DNA of 64,000 nucleotides from the NCBI GenBank assembly GCA_016350165.1, contig CP066225.1:4588001-4652000 (forward strand), written 5' to 3'. This DNA is from Planctomycetota bacterium. Lineage in GTDB: Bacteria > Planctomycetota > Phycisphaerae > Phycisphaerales > Phycisphaeraceae. Position 1 is the first letter of the stretch. Each line of letters opens with the position of its first letter. Of this stretch, positions 26,636 to 35,299 are shown in pieces. Below the pieces are notes generated by a model, which did not search any database, had not been told where the DNA came from, and saw only the letters and a list, made by a program, of their open reading frames with translations. Both the position numbers and the translations under genes were made by a program.

Positions 26636-27181
26636 TTAGCTACCGAACGCCTTACCTTGTTTACGGGTGACGACTTCGTTGAGGTAACGAACGCCCTTGC
26701 CGTTGTAAGGTTCAGGTTTACGGTGTGCACGACAAGCTGCTGCACATTCACCAACCTTTTGCTTATTAGCACCGGTGATGATGATGTGTTGCTGCTGTTT
26801 AACTTCAACAGTGACACCTGCTGGGATTGGAACGATACGTGTGTCAGCGTAGCCGAGCATCAAGTGCACTTCCATGCCCTTGACTTGTGCCGACCAACCG
26901 ACGCCAACGATCTGCAGTTCCTTTTTGTAACCCTTAGTAACGCCTTCAATCATGTTAGCGATCAGGGTACGTGTGGTGCCGTGCATTGACTTAGCAGCGC
27001 GGGAATCGTCAGCGCGTTCTACGATGACTTCCTTAGCTTCTGCGTCTACTTTGACAGTCACTTCAGGGCGGGCTGTGTAAGTCAGGGAGTCTTTACCCTT
27101 TGAGACAACAATCTCGCTGCCATTGACTTTCACTTCAGCACCGTCCGTGATTGGGACTGGTTTTTTGCCGATTCTTGACAT
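26636..27181 (-). CDS. rplF: 50S ribosomal protein L6
   Basis: L6 sits near the GTPase centre of the 50S subunit. The 181-residue protein begins MSRIGKKPVPI. The C-terminal signature PEPYNGKGVRYLNE is complete. The ATG at 27181 has AAAGGA upstream. The longer frame to 27205 is not supported. Confidence 0.98.
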   Translation of the reverse strand: MSRIGKKPVPITDGAEVKVNGSEIVVSKGKDSLTYTARPEVTVKVDAEAKEVIVERADDSRAAKSMHGTTRTLIANMIEGVTKGYKKELQIVGVGWSAQVKGMEVHLMLGYADTRIVPIPAGVTVEVKQQQHIIITGANKQKVGECAAACRAHRKPEPYNGKGVRYLNEVVTRKQGKAFGS

Positions 27182-27245
27182 TGGTGATTCCTTTAAAGTC
27201 TGCATCTCATGCAGAGATTACGACTGAGTAATCAGGTGTTTTAGA

Positions 27246-27644
27246 TTACTCAACAGTACAGATAAGTTCGCCGCCTACATTCTCGTTGCGAGCTTTACGG
27301 TCTGACATCACACCCTTAGGGGTAGAGACGATGCAGATACCGAGGCCTGCGAGAGGACGAGGAAGATCGCTCACTTTACGATAGACACGACGGCCAGGCT
27401 TTGATTCACGAACAATCGTGTGAATCAGTTGTTCGCCATTAGGGCCGTAACGGAGGTCTACTCGAAGGACACCTTGGCGGCCATCGTCGATGACATTGTA
27501 GTCATTGACGTAACCTTCGTCCTTCAAAACGCCTGCGATACCAGTACATACTTTGCTGTTACGGATATCAACGCTCTTCTTGTTAGAACGAGCCGCGTTG
27601 CGGACTCGTGTGAGCATATCAGCGATAGGGTCGCTCAGAGACAT
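27246..27644 (-). CDS. rpsH: 30S ribosomal protein S8
   Basis: S8 binds the central domain of 16S rRNA and in enterics represses the spc operon. The protein has 132 residues. DPIADMLTRVRNA opens it, and GLGICIVSTPKGVMSDRKAR with GGELICTVE closes it. It follows rpsN by 70 bases. Confidence 0.98.
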   Translation of the reverse strand: MSLSDPIADMLTRVRNAARSNKKSVDIRNSKVCTGIAGVLKDEGYVNDYNVIDDGRQGVLRVDLRYGPNGEQLIHTIVRESKPGRRVYRKVSDLPRPLAGLGICIVSTPKGVMSDRKARNENVGGELICTVE

Positions 27645-27714
27645 CTACGTTCTCCAGAAATTCGCTGGTCAGTGGTTCGTTTATGTCCGAACCGGGGACT
27701 GACGATGGTTTCGA

Positions 27715-27984
27715 TTACCAGGAAGCCTTACGCATGCCGGGGATCTTGCCTTCAAGTGCAAGCTTACGAAGCATGTTACGTGAGATTTTAAACTTACGGT
27801 AATAGCCTTTTGTACGGCCTGTCAGAGCACACATATTGACCTGACGGGTTGGTGAGGCATCGCGTGGCAAGCGTTGCAGACCGATGTAGTCGCCTTCTTC
27901 TTTCATCTTTTTACGGATGTCAGCGTACTTATCGATCGTTCTCTGCACTCGGGCATTTCGCGTATAAGTTGATTTCGAGGACAT
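27715..27984 (-). CDS. rpsN: 30S ribosomal protein S14, zinc-free type
   Basis: S14 sits in the 30S head. With 89 residues and only one cysteine ([11 protein letters not shown]), it belongs to the C-minus form that lacks the two CxxC zinc pairs. The ending [10 protein letters not shown] is standard. It lies between rplE and rpsH. Confidence 0.97.
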   Translation of the reverse strand: MSSKSTYTRNARVQRTIDKYADIRKKMKEEGDYIGLQRLPRDASPTRQVNMCALTGRTKGYYRKFKISRNMLRKLALEGKIPGMRKASW

Positions 27985-28026
27985 TTATCTCTCCAATCTT
28001 CGGTTTACCCGAAGGATGTTGATTTC

Positions 28027-28599
28027 TTATTTACGCTTCTCTTCTTTCTTTGCGAAAGGCATGCCCAGTTGAGCTAGCATTTCGCGAGAAACTGCATCGG
28101 TAGATCCTTTGAATACCATGGTGATATTCATACCGTGAGTGAAGCTGGCGTTAGCCATATCAACTTCGGGGAAGATCGCTTGTTCTTGAATACCGAAGTT
28201 GTAGTTACCACGGCCGTCAAAGCTTTTGTCGCTCAGGCCACGGAAGTCTTTGATCTGTGGGATGGAGAGGTTGATGAGGCGATCGAGGAATTCCCACATG
28301 CGGTTGCCACGAAGTGTGACCATTGCACCTACTTCATAACCTGCACGCAGTTTAAAGTTAGAAACAGATTTCTTCGCCTTCTTCATAACTGGTGCCTGAC
28401 CAGTGACTGAAGACAAAGTCTTAATAACCTGTTCGCGAGCAGCTGGCTTGATCTTTGTGCCTTCTAGCTGCTTACCAAGACCGACGCTCAGGACGATCTT
28501 ATCAAGACGAGGAAGAGCCATGACATTACTGATGTCAAACTTCTCAGCAATCTTGCCTTTGATCTCGTCATTGTATTGCTTTTTAAGCCTAGGTGTCAT
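28027..28599 (-). CDS. rplE: 50S ribosomal protein L5
   Basis: L5 binds 5S rRNA and contacts P-site tRNA and S13. The protein has 190 residues. RLDKIVLSVGLGK, MVTLRGNRMWEFLDRL and the loop RGNYNFGIQEQAIFPE identify it. The tail KKEEKRK is short and basic. It sits between rplX and rpsN. Confidence 0.98.
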   Translation of the reverse strand: MTPRLKKQYNDEIKGKIAEKFDISNVMALPRLDKIVLSVGLGKQLEGTKIKPAAREQVIKTLSSVTGQAPVMKKAKKSVSNFKLRAGYEVGAMVTLRGNRMWEFLDRLINLSIPQIKDFRGLSDKSFDGRGNYNFGIQEQAIFPEVDMANASFTHGMNITMVFKGSTDAVSREMLAQLGMPFAKKEEKRK

Positions 28600-28654
28600 T
28601 GTCTGAATCCTTGCTTGGTAGGGGTCAAGTACCGCTACCTGGATGCGTAATTAA

Positions 28655-28990
28655 TTACTTAGCTTTCTTGAGTTCAGGTCCAAGCTGCTCACCGGTTGTA
28701 GCGGCTACACGGATCTTGGAACCGTCATCTTTCTTGACGAAGCGAACGCGTGTCGCTTTCTTATTGCCATCTACGGGCTGGACGTTGGAAATGTGTATTG
28801 GCATTTCCTTTTCGATGACGCCGCCTTGTGGATTGATCTGTGATGGTTTCAGGTGTTTCTTGCGAACATTCACACCTTCTACCACAACGCGATCCTCTTC
28901 AGGAATGACGCGGAGGATCTTGGAGATCTTACCTTTGTCGCCACCTGAGATGACTTTGACTTCGTCGCCTTTTCTTACGTGTCGTGCCAT
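28655..28990 (-). CDS. rplX: 50S ribosomal protein L24
   Basis: L24 starts 50S assembly. The protein has 111 residues. The KOW motif is clear near the start (VRKGDEVKVISGGDKGK), followed by VVVEGVNVRKKHLKPSQ. It lies between rplN and rplE in the normal order. Confidence 0.98.
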   Translation of the reverse strand: MARHVRKGDEVKVISGGDKGKISKILRVIPEEDRVVVEGVNVRKKHLKPSQINPQGGVIEKEMPIHISNVQPVDGNKKATRVRFVKKDDGSKIRVAATTGEQLGPELKKAK

Positions 28991-29037
28991 GACGTTACCT
29001 TTTAAACCTATCTTGGCTGCTTACTTCTATCCGTTGT

Positions 29038-29424
29038 TTACACAACTTCTGATGCAAGCGAAACGATCTTCATGTAATTCTGTTCACGGAGTTCACGGGC
29101 GACTGCACCAAAGATACGTGTGCCACGTGGGTTCCCGTCGTCGCCGATCAGGACAATCGCATTGCGATCGAACTTAACGTATGAACCGTCTTTACGACGA
29201 ACTGGGTACTTCGTACGGACGACTACGCCTCTTACGATGGTGCCTGTCTTCATGTCGCTGCCTGGCAGTGACTTCTTAACAGAGCAAACCACTTTGTCGC
29301 CGACGGTAGCGGCTGGGCGAGTGCTTTTTCCGCGAGCAGACTTCGCACCTAGTACACGGATCACATATGCGATCTTTGCACCGGTGTTATCTGCTACGTC
29401 TACTCTAGATTCTTGCTGAATCAT
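29038..29424 (-). CDS. rplN: 50S ribosomal protein L14
   Basis: L14 forms part of the intersubunit face. The protein has 128 residues, slightly longer than the usual 122. [17 protein letters not shown] opens it, and [14 protein letters not shown] with [11 protein letters not shown] closes it. A compact hairpin lies just upstream of its ribosome binding site. Confidence 0.98.
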   Translation of the reverse strand: MIQQESRVDVADNTGAKIAYVIRVLGAKSARGKSTRPAATVGDKVVCSVKKSLPGSDMKTGTIVRGVVVRTKYPVRRKDGSYVKFDRNAIVLIGDDGNPRGTRIFGAVARELREQNYMKIVSLASEVV

Positions 29425-29442
29425 TGCTGTTATCCTTCACGC

Positions 29443-29458
29443 GGGATCGAACCCGCCA
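29443..29458 (-). other. Compact hairpin in the rpsQ-rplN gap resembling a tRNA T-arm
   Basis: On the minus strand GCGGG and CCCGC enclose the loop TTCGAT. It ends about 20 bases before the rplN start, next to the AAGGAT ribosome binding site. The rest of a tRNA is absent. Confidence 0.6.
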
Positions 29459-29483
29459 AACACAACTTGTGTCAGCTAACAAA

Positions 29484-29765
29484 TTAGTTTTCGTTACGAG
29501 CTGCCTCAACAACACGTACCAGACGCCAGGTCTTAGTCTTGCTGATTGGGCGGCATGATGCGATCTCTACGCGGTCGCCTTTTTTAGACGCGTTCTCAGG
29601 ATCGTGTACATGGAACTTAGCTGTACGAGCAAGGAACTTGCCATACTTTTTATGCTGAGATTGGTACTCGATCGCGATGGTACGCGTTTTATCGCGTGCG
29701 TCACTGACGACAACACCGATTTTCGTACCTGTCAGACGCCTTTTCGTTTCAGTTGCATCGGTCAT
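29484..29765 (-). CDS. rpsQ: 30S ribosomal protein S17
   Basis: S17 is an early 30S assembly protein with an OB fold. The protein has 93 residues. GTKIGVVVSDARDKT and DRVEIASCRPISKTKTWRLV are typical. Its start codon overlaps the rpmC stop by one base (TAATG), which suggests translational coupling. Confidence 0.98.
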   Translation of the reverse strand: MTDATETKRRLTGTKIGVVVSDARDKTRTIAIEYQSQHKKYGKFLARTAKFHVHDPENASKKGDRVEIASCRPISKTKTWRLVRVVEAARNEN

Positions 29766-29971
29766 TATTTGCTCTCCTGCAGCTGACGTTGGCGCTGCTC
29801 GGTCAGAATACGGGCGATATCGCGTTTGATGTTGCCGAGTTGACGTGGGTTTTCAATCTTCTCAGTAACTGACTGACACTTTAGATCAAACAGCTGCTTA
29901 CGAAGACGTGCAACCTCTTCGGTCATCTCTGCATCGCTCATCTTATGAACTTCGCTCTTCTTCATGGTCAT
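29765..29971 (-). CDS. rpmC: 50S ribosomal protein L29
   Basis: L29 sits at the tunnel exit and helps dock trigger factor and SRP. The 68-residue helical protein has KMSDAEMTEEVARLRKQLFD and NIKRDIARILTEQRQRQ. An ATG at 29965 is an alternative start. It lies between rplP and rpsQ. Confidence 0.96.
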   Translation of the reverse strand: MTMKKSEVHKMSDAEMTEEVARLRKQLFDLKCQSVTEKIENPRQLGNIKRDIARILTEQRQRQLQESK

Positions 29972-30004
29972 TATCCAATACCGCCTTAGCGGCTAATTAC
30001 TGTT

Positions 30005-30421
30005 TTACACGTGACGACGTTCGACAAAGCGACAACGGAACGGCATCTTGTGAGCCACGCGAGTGAATGCGGAACGTGCCAAATCGCGTGGTACGCCGGT
30101 GATCTCGTAAATCACCTGACCTGGCTTGATGCATGCTACCCAGTACTCAGGTTCAGCCTTACCTTTACCCATACGGGTTTCAAGTGGCTTCTTACTGATG
30201 GGCTTGTCAGGGAAGACGCGAACGAAGAGTTTACCTTCGCGGCTTACATACTGACGGGCTGCGATACGTCCAGCTTCAATCTGACGGGCTGTCAGCCAGC
30301 CACCTTCGGTGACTTGTAAGCCGTAGTCGCCGTAAGCAACGTAGTTACCACGTGTAGCGTTACCCTTCATGGTGCCACGCTGCTGCTTGCGGAACTTAAC
30401 TCGTTTGGGCATAAGAGGCAT
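30005..30421 (-). CDS. rplP: 50S ribosomal protein L16
   Basis: L16 lies close to the peptidyl transferase centre and A-site tRNA. The protein has 138 residues from the ATG at 30421. [16 protein letters not shown] and the signature [14 protein letters not shown] are standard. A longer frame to 30436 is unlikely because the family starts at this methionine. Confidence 0.98.
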   Translation of the reverse strand: MPLMPKRVKFRKQQRGTMKGNATRGNYVAYGDYGLQVTEGGWLTARQIEAGRIAARQYVSREGKLFVRVFPDKPISKKPLETRMGKGKAEPEYWVACIKPGQVIYEITGVPRDLARSAFTRVAHKMPFRCRFVERRHV

Positions 30422-30480
30422 GGTATTGCTTCCCAAACACGACTCTTAGGTCGTGAAAAACGTTTCTATATCGAATCAAT

Positions 30481-31185
30481 TTAGCGACGGCCACGAGCAC
30501 GAGGACGTGCACCAGCAGCTTTCGACTGAATTTCACCTTCTTTGATCTCTTCGTAGAGGCCCTTGTAAACCCATACTTTGACACCAAGGATGCCGTATGT
30601 GGTTAGTGCTTCTGCAAAGCCATAATCAACATTGGCTTGAAGTGTTGCCAGTGGAACCGCACCCAGACGGATGTCTTCGCGACGGCTCATCTCGTGACCA
30701 CCAAGGCGGCCTGACAACTGAATCTTCACACCCTTTGCACCTGCTGTGATGCATGCGTCTGCCTTCATCTTCATGATGCGGCGGAAGCTTGCACGCTTCT
30801 TCAGCTGCTCTGCCAGTGACTCTGCCACCAACTGAGCTTCAAGATCTGGGTTACCGATCTCGATGCAGTTCACCACAACGTGGCGACCTGTAAGCTTCTG
30901 CAGTTCTTTTGTCAGGGCGTCAATCTCTGATCCTTTAGGACCAATCACAAGACCCGGACGTGCTGTGCGGACAATTACTTTCAATTCTTCACGAGTTCGT
31001 TCAATGTGAATGTCGCTTACCGCTGCAAACGGTGGACGACGATTCAAACGCTTGTCACAGAACTCACGAATCTTCTGGTCTTCTACGAGCAGTTCGCCGT
31101 AGAGTGCTTTTGGTGCATACCAGCGACTCTTGTGAGCTTCAGTGATGCCGACGCGGAACCCGAATGGATGTACTTTCTGTCCCAT
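30481..31185 (-). CDS. rpsC: 30S ribosomal protein S3
   Basis: S3 forms part of the mRNA entrance and has helicase activity with S4 and S5. The protein has 234 residues. MGQKVHPFGFRVGIT begins it. The KH domain shows VIGPKGSEID, and the C-terminal domain shows GRLGGHEMSRREDIRLG. The tail ends in RPRARGRR. It overlaps no neighbour and lies between rplV and rplP. Confidence 0.98.
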   Translation of the reverse strand: MGQKVHPFGFRVGITEAHKSRWYAPKALYGELLVEDQKIREFCDKRLNRRPPFAAVSDIHIERTREELKVIVRTARPGLVIGPKGSEIDALTKELQKLTGRHVVVNCIEIGNPDLEAQLVAESLAEQLKKRASFRRIMKMKADACITAGAKGVKIQLSGRLGGHEMSRREDIRLGAVPLATLQANVDYGFAEALTTYGILGVKVWVYKGLYEEIKEGEIQSKAAGARPRARGRR

Positions 31186-31194
31186 GTTATTTCC

Positions 31195-31524
31195 TTATGC
31201 CTCGTCTACCGCTACGGTGATGTGGCTTGTACGCTTCATGATTGGATGAGCACGACCACGGTCTTTTGGTTGGAAACGCTTCATCACTGGACCTTCGTCT
31301 ACTCTTGCATCTGTGACGCGAAGATTGCGAACATTGGCCTCAGCTTGATCAGCGTTAGCGATTGCGGCGTTGAGTGCACTCTTAACAAAGACGGCTGCAC
31401 GTTTCTTGGAGGTCACCAGCATGGCGAGTGCTTCATCAACACTCTTACCACGGATCATGTCGGTGACCAGACGAGCTTTGCTCGAACTGATGCGTGCACC
31501 GCGATGTACGTTTATATATGCCAT
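31195..31524 (-). CDS. rplV: 50S ribosomal protein L22
   Basis: L22 lines the exit tunnel. Its beta hairpin is where macrolide resistance mutations occur in other bacteria. The 109-residue protein has RISSSKARLVTDMIRGK, and the hairpin reads KRFQPKDRGRAHPIMKRTSH. It follows rpsS closely. Confidence 0.98.
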   Translation of the reverse strand: MAYINVHRGARISSSKARLVTDMIRGKSVDEALAMLVTSKKRAAVFVKSALNAAIANADQAEANVRNLRVTDARVDEGPVMKRFQPKDRGRAHPIMKRTSHITVAVDEA

Positions 31525-31560
31525 CGTTACTTTCCTGCTAGTTCAGGCTACTAACTTCTA

Positions 31561-31848
31561 TTAAAGGCCACGAGCACGTTGTGCCTTGGTACCAACCGTG
31601 TGTTGCTTGAAGGCACGGGTTGGAGCAAACTCGCCGAGGCGGTGTCCAACCATATCTTCTGTTACAAATACACGGATGAAGACTTTTCCGTTGTGCACCT
31701 CAAAGGTGTGACCAACGAATTCAGGGATGATGGTGCAGGCACGTGACCATGTCTTTATAGGAGCGTGACTGCCCGATTCATTCAACTTTTCGACCTTACG
31801 ATAAACTTTTTCGTTAATGTAAGGTCCTTTTTTCAGTGAACGTGCCAT
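31561..31848 (-). CDS. rpsS: 30S ribosomal protein S19
   Basis: S19 forms a complex with S13 in the 30S head. The 95-residue protein begins [33 protein letters not shown] is the family signature. Only three bases separate it from the rplB stop codon. Confidence 0.98.
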   Translation of the reverse strand: MARSLKKGPYINEKVYRKVEKLNESGSHAPIKTWSRACTIIPEFVGHTFEVHNGKVFIRVFVTEDMVGHRLGEFAPTRAFKQHTVGTKAQRARGL

Positions 31849-31851
31849 CTA

Positions 31852-32709
31852 TTATTTCAACCTCAGTTGGCCATAGCGTTTCGATACGCGACGACGGACG
31901 ATTCTCTTGTTAGAGGCTTTGCCACGCTTACGTGTGCCGCCACCTTTTGACAGAACACCAGTTTTCGATGCTGGTGGACGATTGCCTTTACTGCGGCCAT
32001 CACCACCACCCATTGGGTGATCATGGTGGTTCTTCGCAGCACCACGAACATGTGGACGTCTGCCCATGTTACGTGCTCGGCCTGCTTTACCCAGTACAAC
32101 ACGGTTGTGGTCGGAGTTGCCGACTGCACCGATTGTTGCACGGCACTCAAGTGACACTTGGCGAATTTCACCGGATGGGAATACGAGCGTAGCCCATTTC
32201 CCCTCTTTATTGGTCAAGCGAGCATATGTACCGGCTGAGCGACAGAACTGTGCACCCTTGCCAGCAAGCATTTCAATACAGTGAACGTTAAGACCAGCTG
32301 GAATGTTCTTCAGTGGCATTGAATTGCCAACTTCAGGTTCAGCCTTGCCTTTCGTTGCAATAACTGTGTCACCATCAGTCAAACCCGCTGGGGCGATGAT
32401 GTAACGCTTCTCACCGTCTACGTATTCAAGCAATGCAATGTTTGAAGAACGGTTTGGATCGTATTCGATTCCAATGACCTTTGCTTCAACATCCAACTTG
32501 TTACGGAGGAAGTCGATGACACGGTAACGCTGCTTATTGCCGCCGCCACGAGACTGTACAGTGATCTTACCATGATGGTTACGACCGCCTGTTTTCTTCT
32601 TGGCGCGGAGCAGTGACTTTTCGGGCTTATTCTTGGTCACTTCTGAGTAGAGGTTGACCGACGCGTTGCGGCGCCCGTTAGTCGTTGGTTTGTAGATGCG
32701 AATCGCCAT
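31852..32709 (-). CDS. rplB: 50S ribosomal protein L2
   Basis: L2 is a core 50S protein needed for subunit joining and peptidyl transfer. The 285-residue protein has the OB-fold part (KVIGIEYDPNRSSNIALLEY) and the signature HPMGGGDGRSKG, which contains the conserved histidine near the catalytic centre. The tail KRYGQLRLK is shorter than the usual Lys-rich ending. Confidence 0.98.
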   Translation of the reverse strand: MAIRIYKPTTNGRRNASVNLYSEVTKNKPEKSLLRAKKKTGGRNHHGKITVQSRGGGNKQRYRVIDFLRNKLDVEAKVIGIEYDPNRSSNIALLEYVDGEKRYIIAPAGLTDGDTVIATKGKAEPEVGNSMPLKNIPAGLNVHCIEMLAGKGAQFCRSAGTYARLTNKEGKWATLVFPSGEIRQVSLECRATIGAVGNSDHNRVVLGKAGRARNMGRRPHVRGAAKNHHDHPMGGGDGRSKGNRPPASKTGVLSKGGGTRKRGKASNKRIVRRRVSKRYGQLRLK

Positions 32710-32761
32710 GGTGGCGTTTCCTTTACTATTTTGGGCTAATCAAGGATTAGCGTTCTACAAA

Positions 32762-33046
32762 TCAGAACAGTTCAATCGTCTGCTCAGGCTTCAGCTGAAC
32801 AGTCGCTTTTTTCCATGAAGACGTTTTCGCAGGGCCGAAGCGAGTACGGAAGTACTTGCCTTTACGGATCTGAGTAGACACCTTTTCAACGGAAACGCCG
32901 TAGATTGATTGGACTGCAGATTTGATCTCGTCCTTGCTCACACCCATTGCTACTTCAAATGAGTAACGGTTGCGTGCTTCGGCTTCCCATGCTGTCTTCT
33001 CAGTGATCAGCGGCCGCTTGATGACTTGGGTTGCGTCGAGTTTCAT
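32762..33046 (-). CDS. rplW: 50S ribosomal protein L23
   Basis: L23 is the main docking site for trigger factor and SRP at the tunnel exit. The 94-residue protein shows VIKRPLITEKT and EIKSAVQSIYGVSVEKV. It starts directly next to the rplD stop codon with no gap. Confidence 0.97.
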   Translation of the reverse strand: MKLDATQVIKRPLITEKTAWEAEARNRYSFEVAMGVSKDEIKSAVQSIYGVSVEKVSTQIRKGKYFRTRFGPAKTSSWKKATVQLKPEQTIELF

Positions 33047-33700
33047 TTACGCAGCCTCCTCATTTGCTTTGGCCTGACCTGAAATCTTTGAAACATAAGC
33101 TTCAAATGCTTCCTTGTCGGCGAGCAGATAGCGGTGGTTAAGCAGATCGAACACATTCAATTGTTCAACCTGGATTGTATTTACGTTTTCGAGGTTTTTT
33201 GCAGATTTCGCTTCGTTTGAGCGAGTGTCTGCGAGAGCGACCAGGCAGGTTCGGTCGATCTTAAGAGCAGCCAGAAGTGAGTTGAACTGCTTTGTCGAAG
33301 GCTTGTCGAAGTTGAATCCTTCAACGAGCTTAATTTCATTGTCTACTGCTTTTGCAAGAATTGCATTGCGGTTTGCTAGGCGACGCATCTTCGTCGGCAT
33401 CTTTTGACGCCAAGACTTAGGACGCTTCGCAAAGCCGTGTCCACCGTGACGCATGATGTTCGTGCCTGCTGAGCCACGACGTGCGTTGCCGGTACCCTTT
33501 TGCTTATAAAGCTTACGGGTTGAGTAAGACGTATCCGCGCGGTTCTTCGTGCGTGCGACGCCGAGACGGCGATTCGCGTGGTAACGCACATAGGCCTGCT
33601 TGAGCAGAATTTCGCGAACTTCTCCGCCGAGCAGCTCTTCGTTGACGTCAACGCTGCCGACTTGTTCGCCAGATATATTATGTACTGGGATCTGAATCAT
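33047..33700 (-). CDS. rplD: 50S ribosomal protein L4
   Basis: L4 extends a loop into the exit tunnel, and in enterics it also represses the S10 operon. The protein has 217 residues from the ATG at 33700. The tunnel loop (KQKGTGNARRGSAGTNIMRHG) is intact. I prefer ATG to an upstream GTG at 33709 because GGTGA lies at the right distance. A 190-base gap with a long hairpin separates it from rplC. Confidence 0.97.
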   Translation of the reverse strand: MIQIPVHNISGEQVGSVDVNEELLGGEVREILLKQAYVRYHANRRLGVARTKNRADTSYSTRKLYKQKGTGNARRGSAGTNIMRHGGHGFAKRPKSWRQKMPTKMRRLANRNAILAKAVDNEIKLVEGFNFDKPSTKQFNSLLAALKIDRTCLVALADTRSNEAKSAKNLENVNTIQVEQLNVFDLLNHRYLLADKEAFEAYVSKISGQAKANEEAA

Positions 33701-33844
33701 ATTCTTCACCTACGGTCCCTAATTAAGAGGGATGCGTTTCGTTCGCCGCCCAAAGAGTTAGTGCCTATCAATCATTGCACATCTTCTTTGCGACTCGGTT
33801 CTACAGTTAGACCAAGTTGTGGCGGCGTTGCAGTTTCGGGGTTC

Positions 33845-33880
33845 TGATTCACCTGCCCAAACACAGGGCAGGGTGAGTCA
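33845..33880 (-). promoter_or_regulatory. Long hairpin in the rplC-rplD gap
   Basis: TGACTCACCCTGCCC and GGGCAGGTGAATCA on the minus strand pair with one wobble and one bulge around a short loop. It lies right after the rplC stop codon. No T run follows, so it could be an attenuator, a processing site or an RNA-binding site for a ribosomal protein. Confidence 0.5.
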
Positions 33881-33888
33881 CCGACACA

Positions 33889-34560
33889 CTACGCCTTGGC
33901 GATTCTCGCCTTACGCTTCCAGAGCCGTGTGGCCTCCCTAATGTAAACCAAACCTTTGTTAGCACCAGGGATTGGACCCTTAACCAACAGAAGGTTCTTT
34001 TCTTTATCGACACCGATGACCTGTACGCTGCGTGAAGTGACACGTTCGCCACCCATGCGGCCAGCCATGCGGATACCTTTTTTCGGACGACCACCACCAA
34101 GGTCAGATGCACGACCTGATACAGAACCTGGTGAGCGGTGCTTTCTTTCGACGCCGTGAGAAGCTTCCTGACCCTTAAAGCCATACTTCTTCATTACACC
34201 AGCATGGCCTTTGCCTTTGCTTGTGCCAACTACGTCGACGAATTTGATTGCTTCAAAATCTTCAACAGAGACTTTCTGGCCGAGTTCGACACCGTCTACT
34301 GATTCAACCTTGAATTCCTTGTGGAAGCGTTTTGGTGCAACGCCTGCCTTAGCGTCATGTCCAATGACTGGCATGGTGCTGTTGCGACCCTTGACGTCTT
34401 CGTATGCGATCTGAACCGCATTGTAGCCGTCAACTTCCTCTGTCTTAATCTGACTCACAAAACAAGGACCCGCCTCGATGATTGTGACGGGAACGTTTTT
34501 CCCCTCATCATCGTACAGACGAGTCATCCCAATTTTGCGGCCAAGAATAGCGTTAGCCAT
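33889..34560 (-). CDS. rplC: 50S ribosomal protein L3
   Basis: L3 is an early assembly protein that reaches the peptidyl transferase centre. The 223-residue protein begins ILGRKIGMTRLYDDEG. The signature FVDVVGTSKGKGHAGVMKK and the loop RKHRSPGSVSG are standard. It is the second gene of the cluster, 90 bases after rpsJ. Confidence 0.98.
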   Translation of the reverse strand: MANAILGRKIGMTRLYDDEGKNVPVTIIEAGPCFVSQIKTEEVDGYNAVQIAYEDVKGRNSTMPVIGHDAKAGVAPKRFHKEFKVESVDGVELGQKVSVEDFEAIKFVDVVGTSKGKGHAGVMKKYGFKGQEASHGVERKHRSPGSVSGRASDLGGGRPKKGIRMAGRMGGERVTSRSVQVIGVDKEKNLLLVKGPIPGANKGLVYIREATRLWKRKARIAKA

Positions 34561-34650
34561 TTTTTTTAACCTCCCAGGGAGCCTTACTACTGGCGGTCAT
34601 GCGAGCAGCGGACCTGGCCCTGTTTGATTGAGTTTACTTTGTTAACAAAC

Positions 34651-34959
34651 CTAAGCTTTAATCTTAACGAACACACCAGCAGGAACGACAAGACGGTTGA
34701 GAGCTTCAACTGTACGAGCATTTGGTTCCTTGATGTCAATGATTCGCTTATGTGTGCGAATCTCGAACTGTTCACGGGACTTCTTGTCAATGTGTGGTGA
34801 CCGAAGAACTGTGTATCGTTCGATGCGAGTTGGCAGTGGTACTGGACCAGCAACCTTCGCTTGTGTTCGTTTGGCGTGATCAACGATTTCTCGCGCTGAC
34901 GCGTCGAGAGCCTGGTGATCGTAAGCTTCCATTCTGATGCGAATTTTACCCGCAGTCAT
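34651..34959 (-). CDS. rpsJ: 30S ribosomal protein S10
   Basis: S10 forms part of the 30S head and, in other bacteria, the NusB-NusE antitermination complex. The 102-residue protein has [20 protein letters not shown] and the family signature [19 protein letters not shown]. It is the first gene of the cluster. No fusA, tuf, rpsL or rpsG is adjacent upstream. Confidence 0.98.
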   Translation of the reverse strand: MTAGKIRIRMEAYDHQALDASAREIVDHAKRTQAKVAGPVPLPTRIERYTVLRSPHIDKKSREQFEIRTHKRIIDIKEPNARTVEALNRLVVPAGVFVKIKA

Positions 34960-35299
34960 TAGCTTCTAGCCTTCAACTGATGTTGTAAAAACACTGTTAC
35001 CTGGCGATCGACGTGAACGCCAACGGTGAGCAAGGTAGTTTACAGAAACGTAAACCCATGTCAAATCGGACCTATGCGGCGATTGGACGATTGGGGATTG
35101 TTGTTGAATGCACGACCCGAGTCAAGGCCAATCAGAACCGATATACCAACAATACATGCCCAATTATTGCCATGTCCGCACGCTTCTATATATAGTTGCA
35201 GTTTCACACTTTTACTCTGTGCTGACCCCGTCATAATCAACAGGCTGCTGCAATTACAAAAGTCAGTTAAATTAGGCAGAGTAGCGAAAATGTGGATAA
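34960..35299 (-). promoter_or_regulatory. Promoter and leader region of the S10 cluster
   Basis: About 340 bases hold no gene. A folded element at 34998-35037 pairs TACCT with AGGTA around an inner GGCG/CGCC stem. It lies 40-80 bases upstream of rpsJ. A TATATA box on the minus strand near 35190-35200 is a candidate -10 region. Its -35 partner is not clear. The long leader could carry autoregulation. Confidence 0.45.

Noticed and set aside
29443-29458. Possible tRNA in the rpsQ-rplN gap, because of a GCGGG-TTCGAT-CCCGC T-arm-like hairpin
   Set aside because: The loop has six rather than seven bases. The space upstream is rpsQ coding sequence, so no D-arm or anticodon arm can be drawn.
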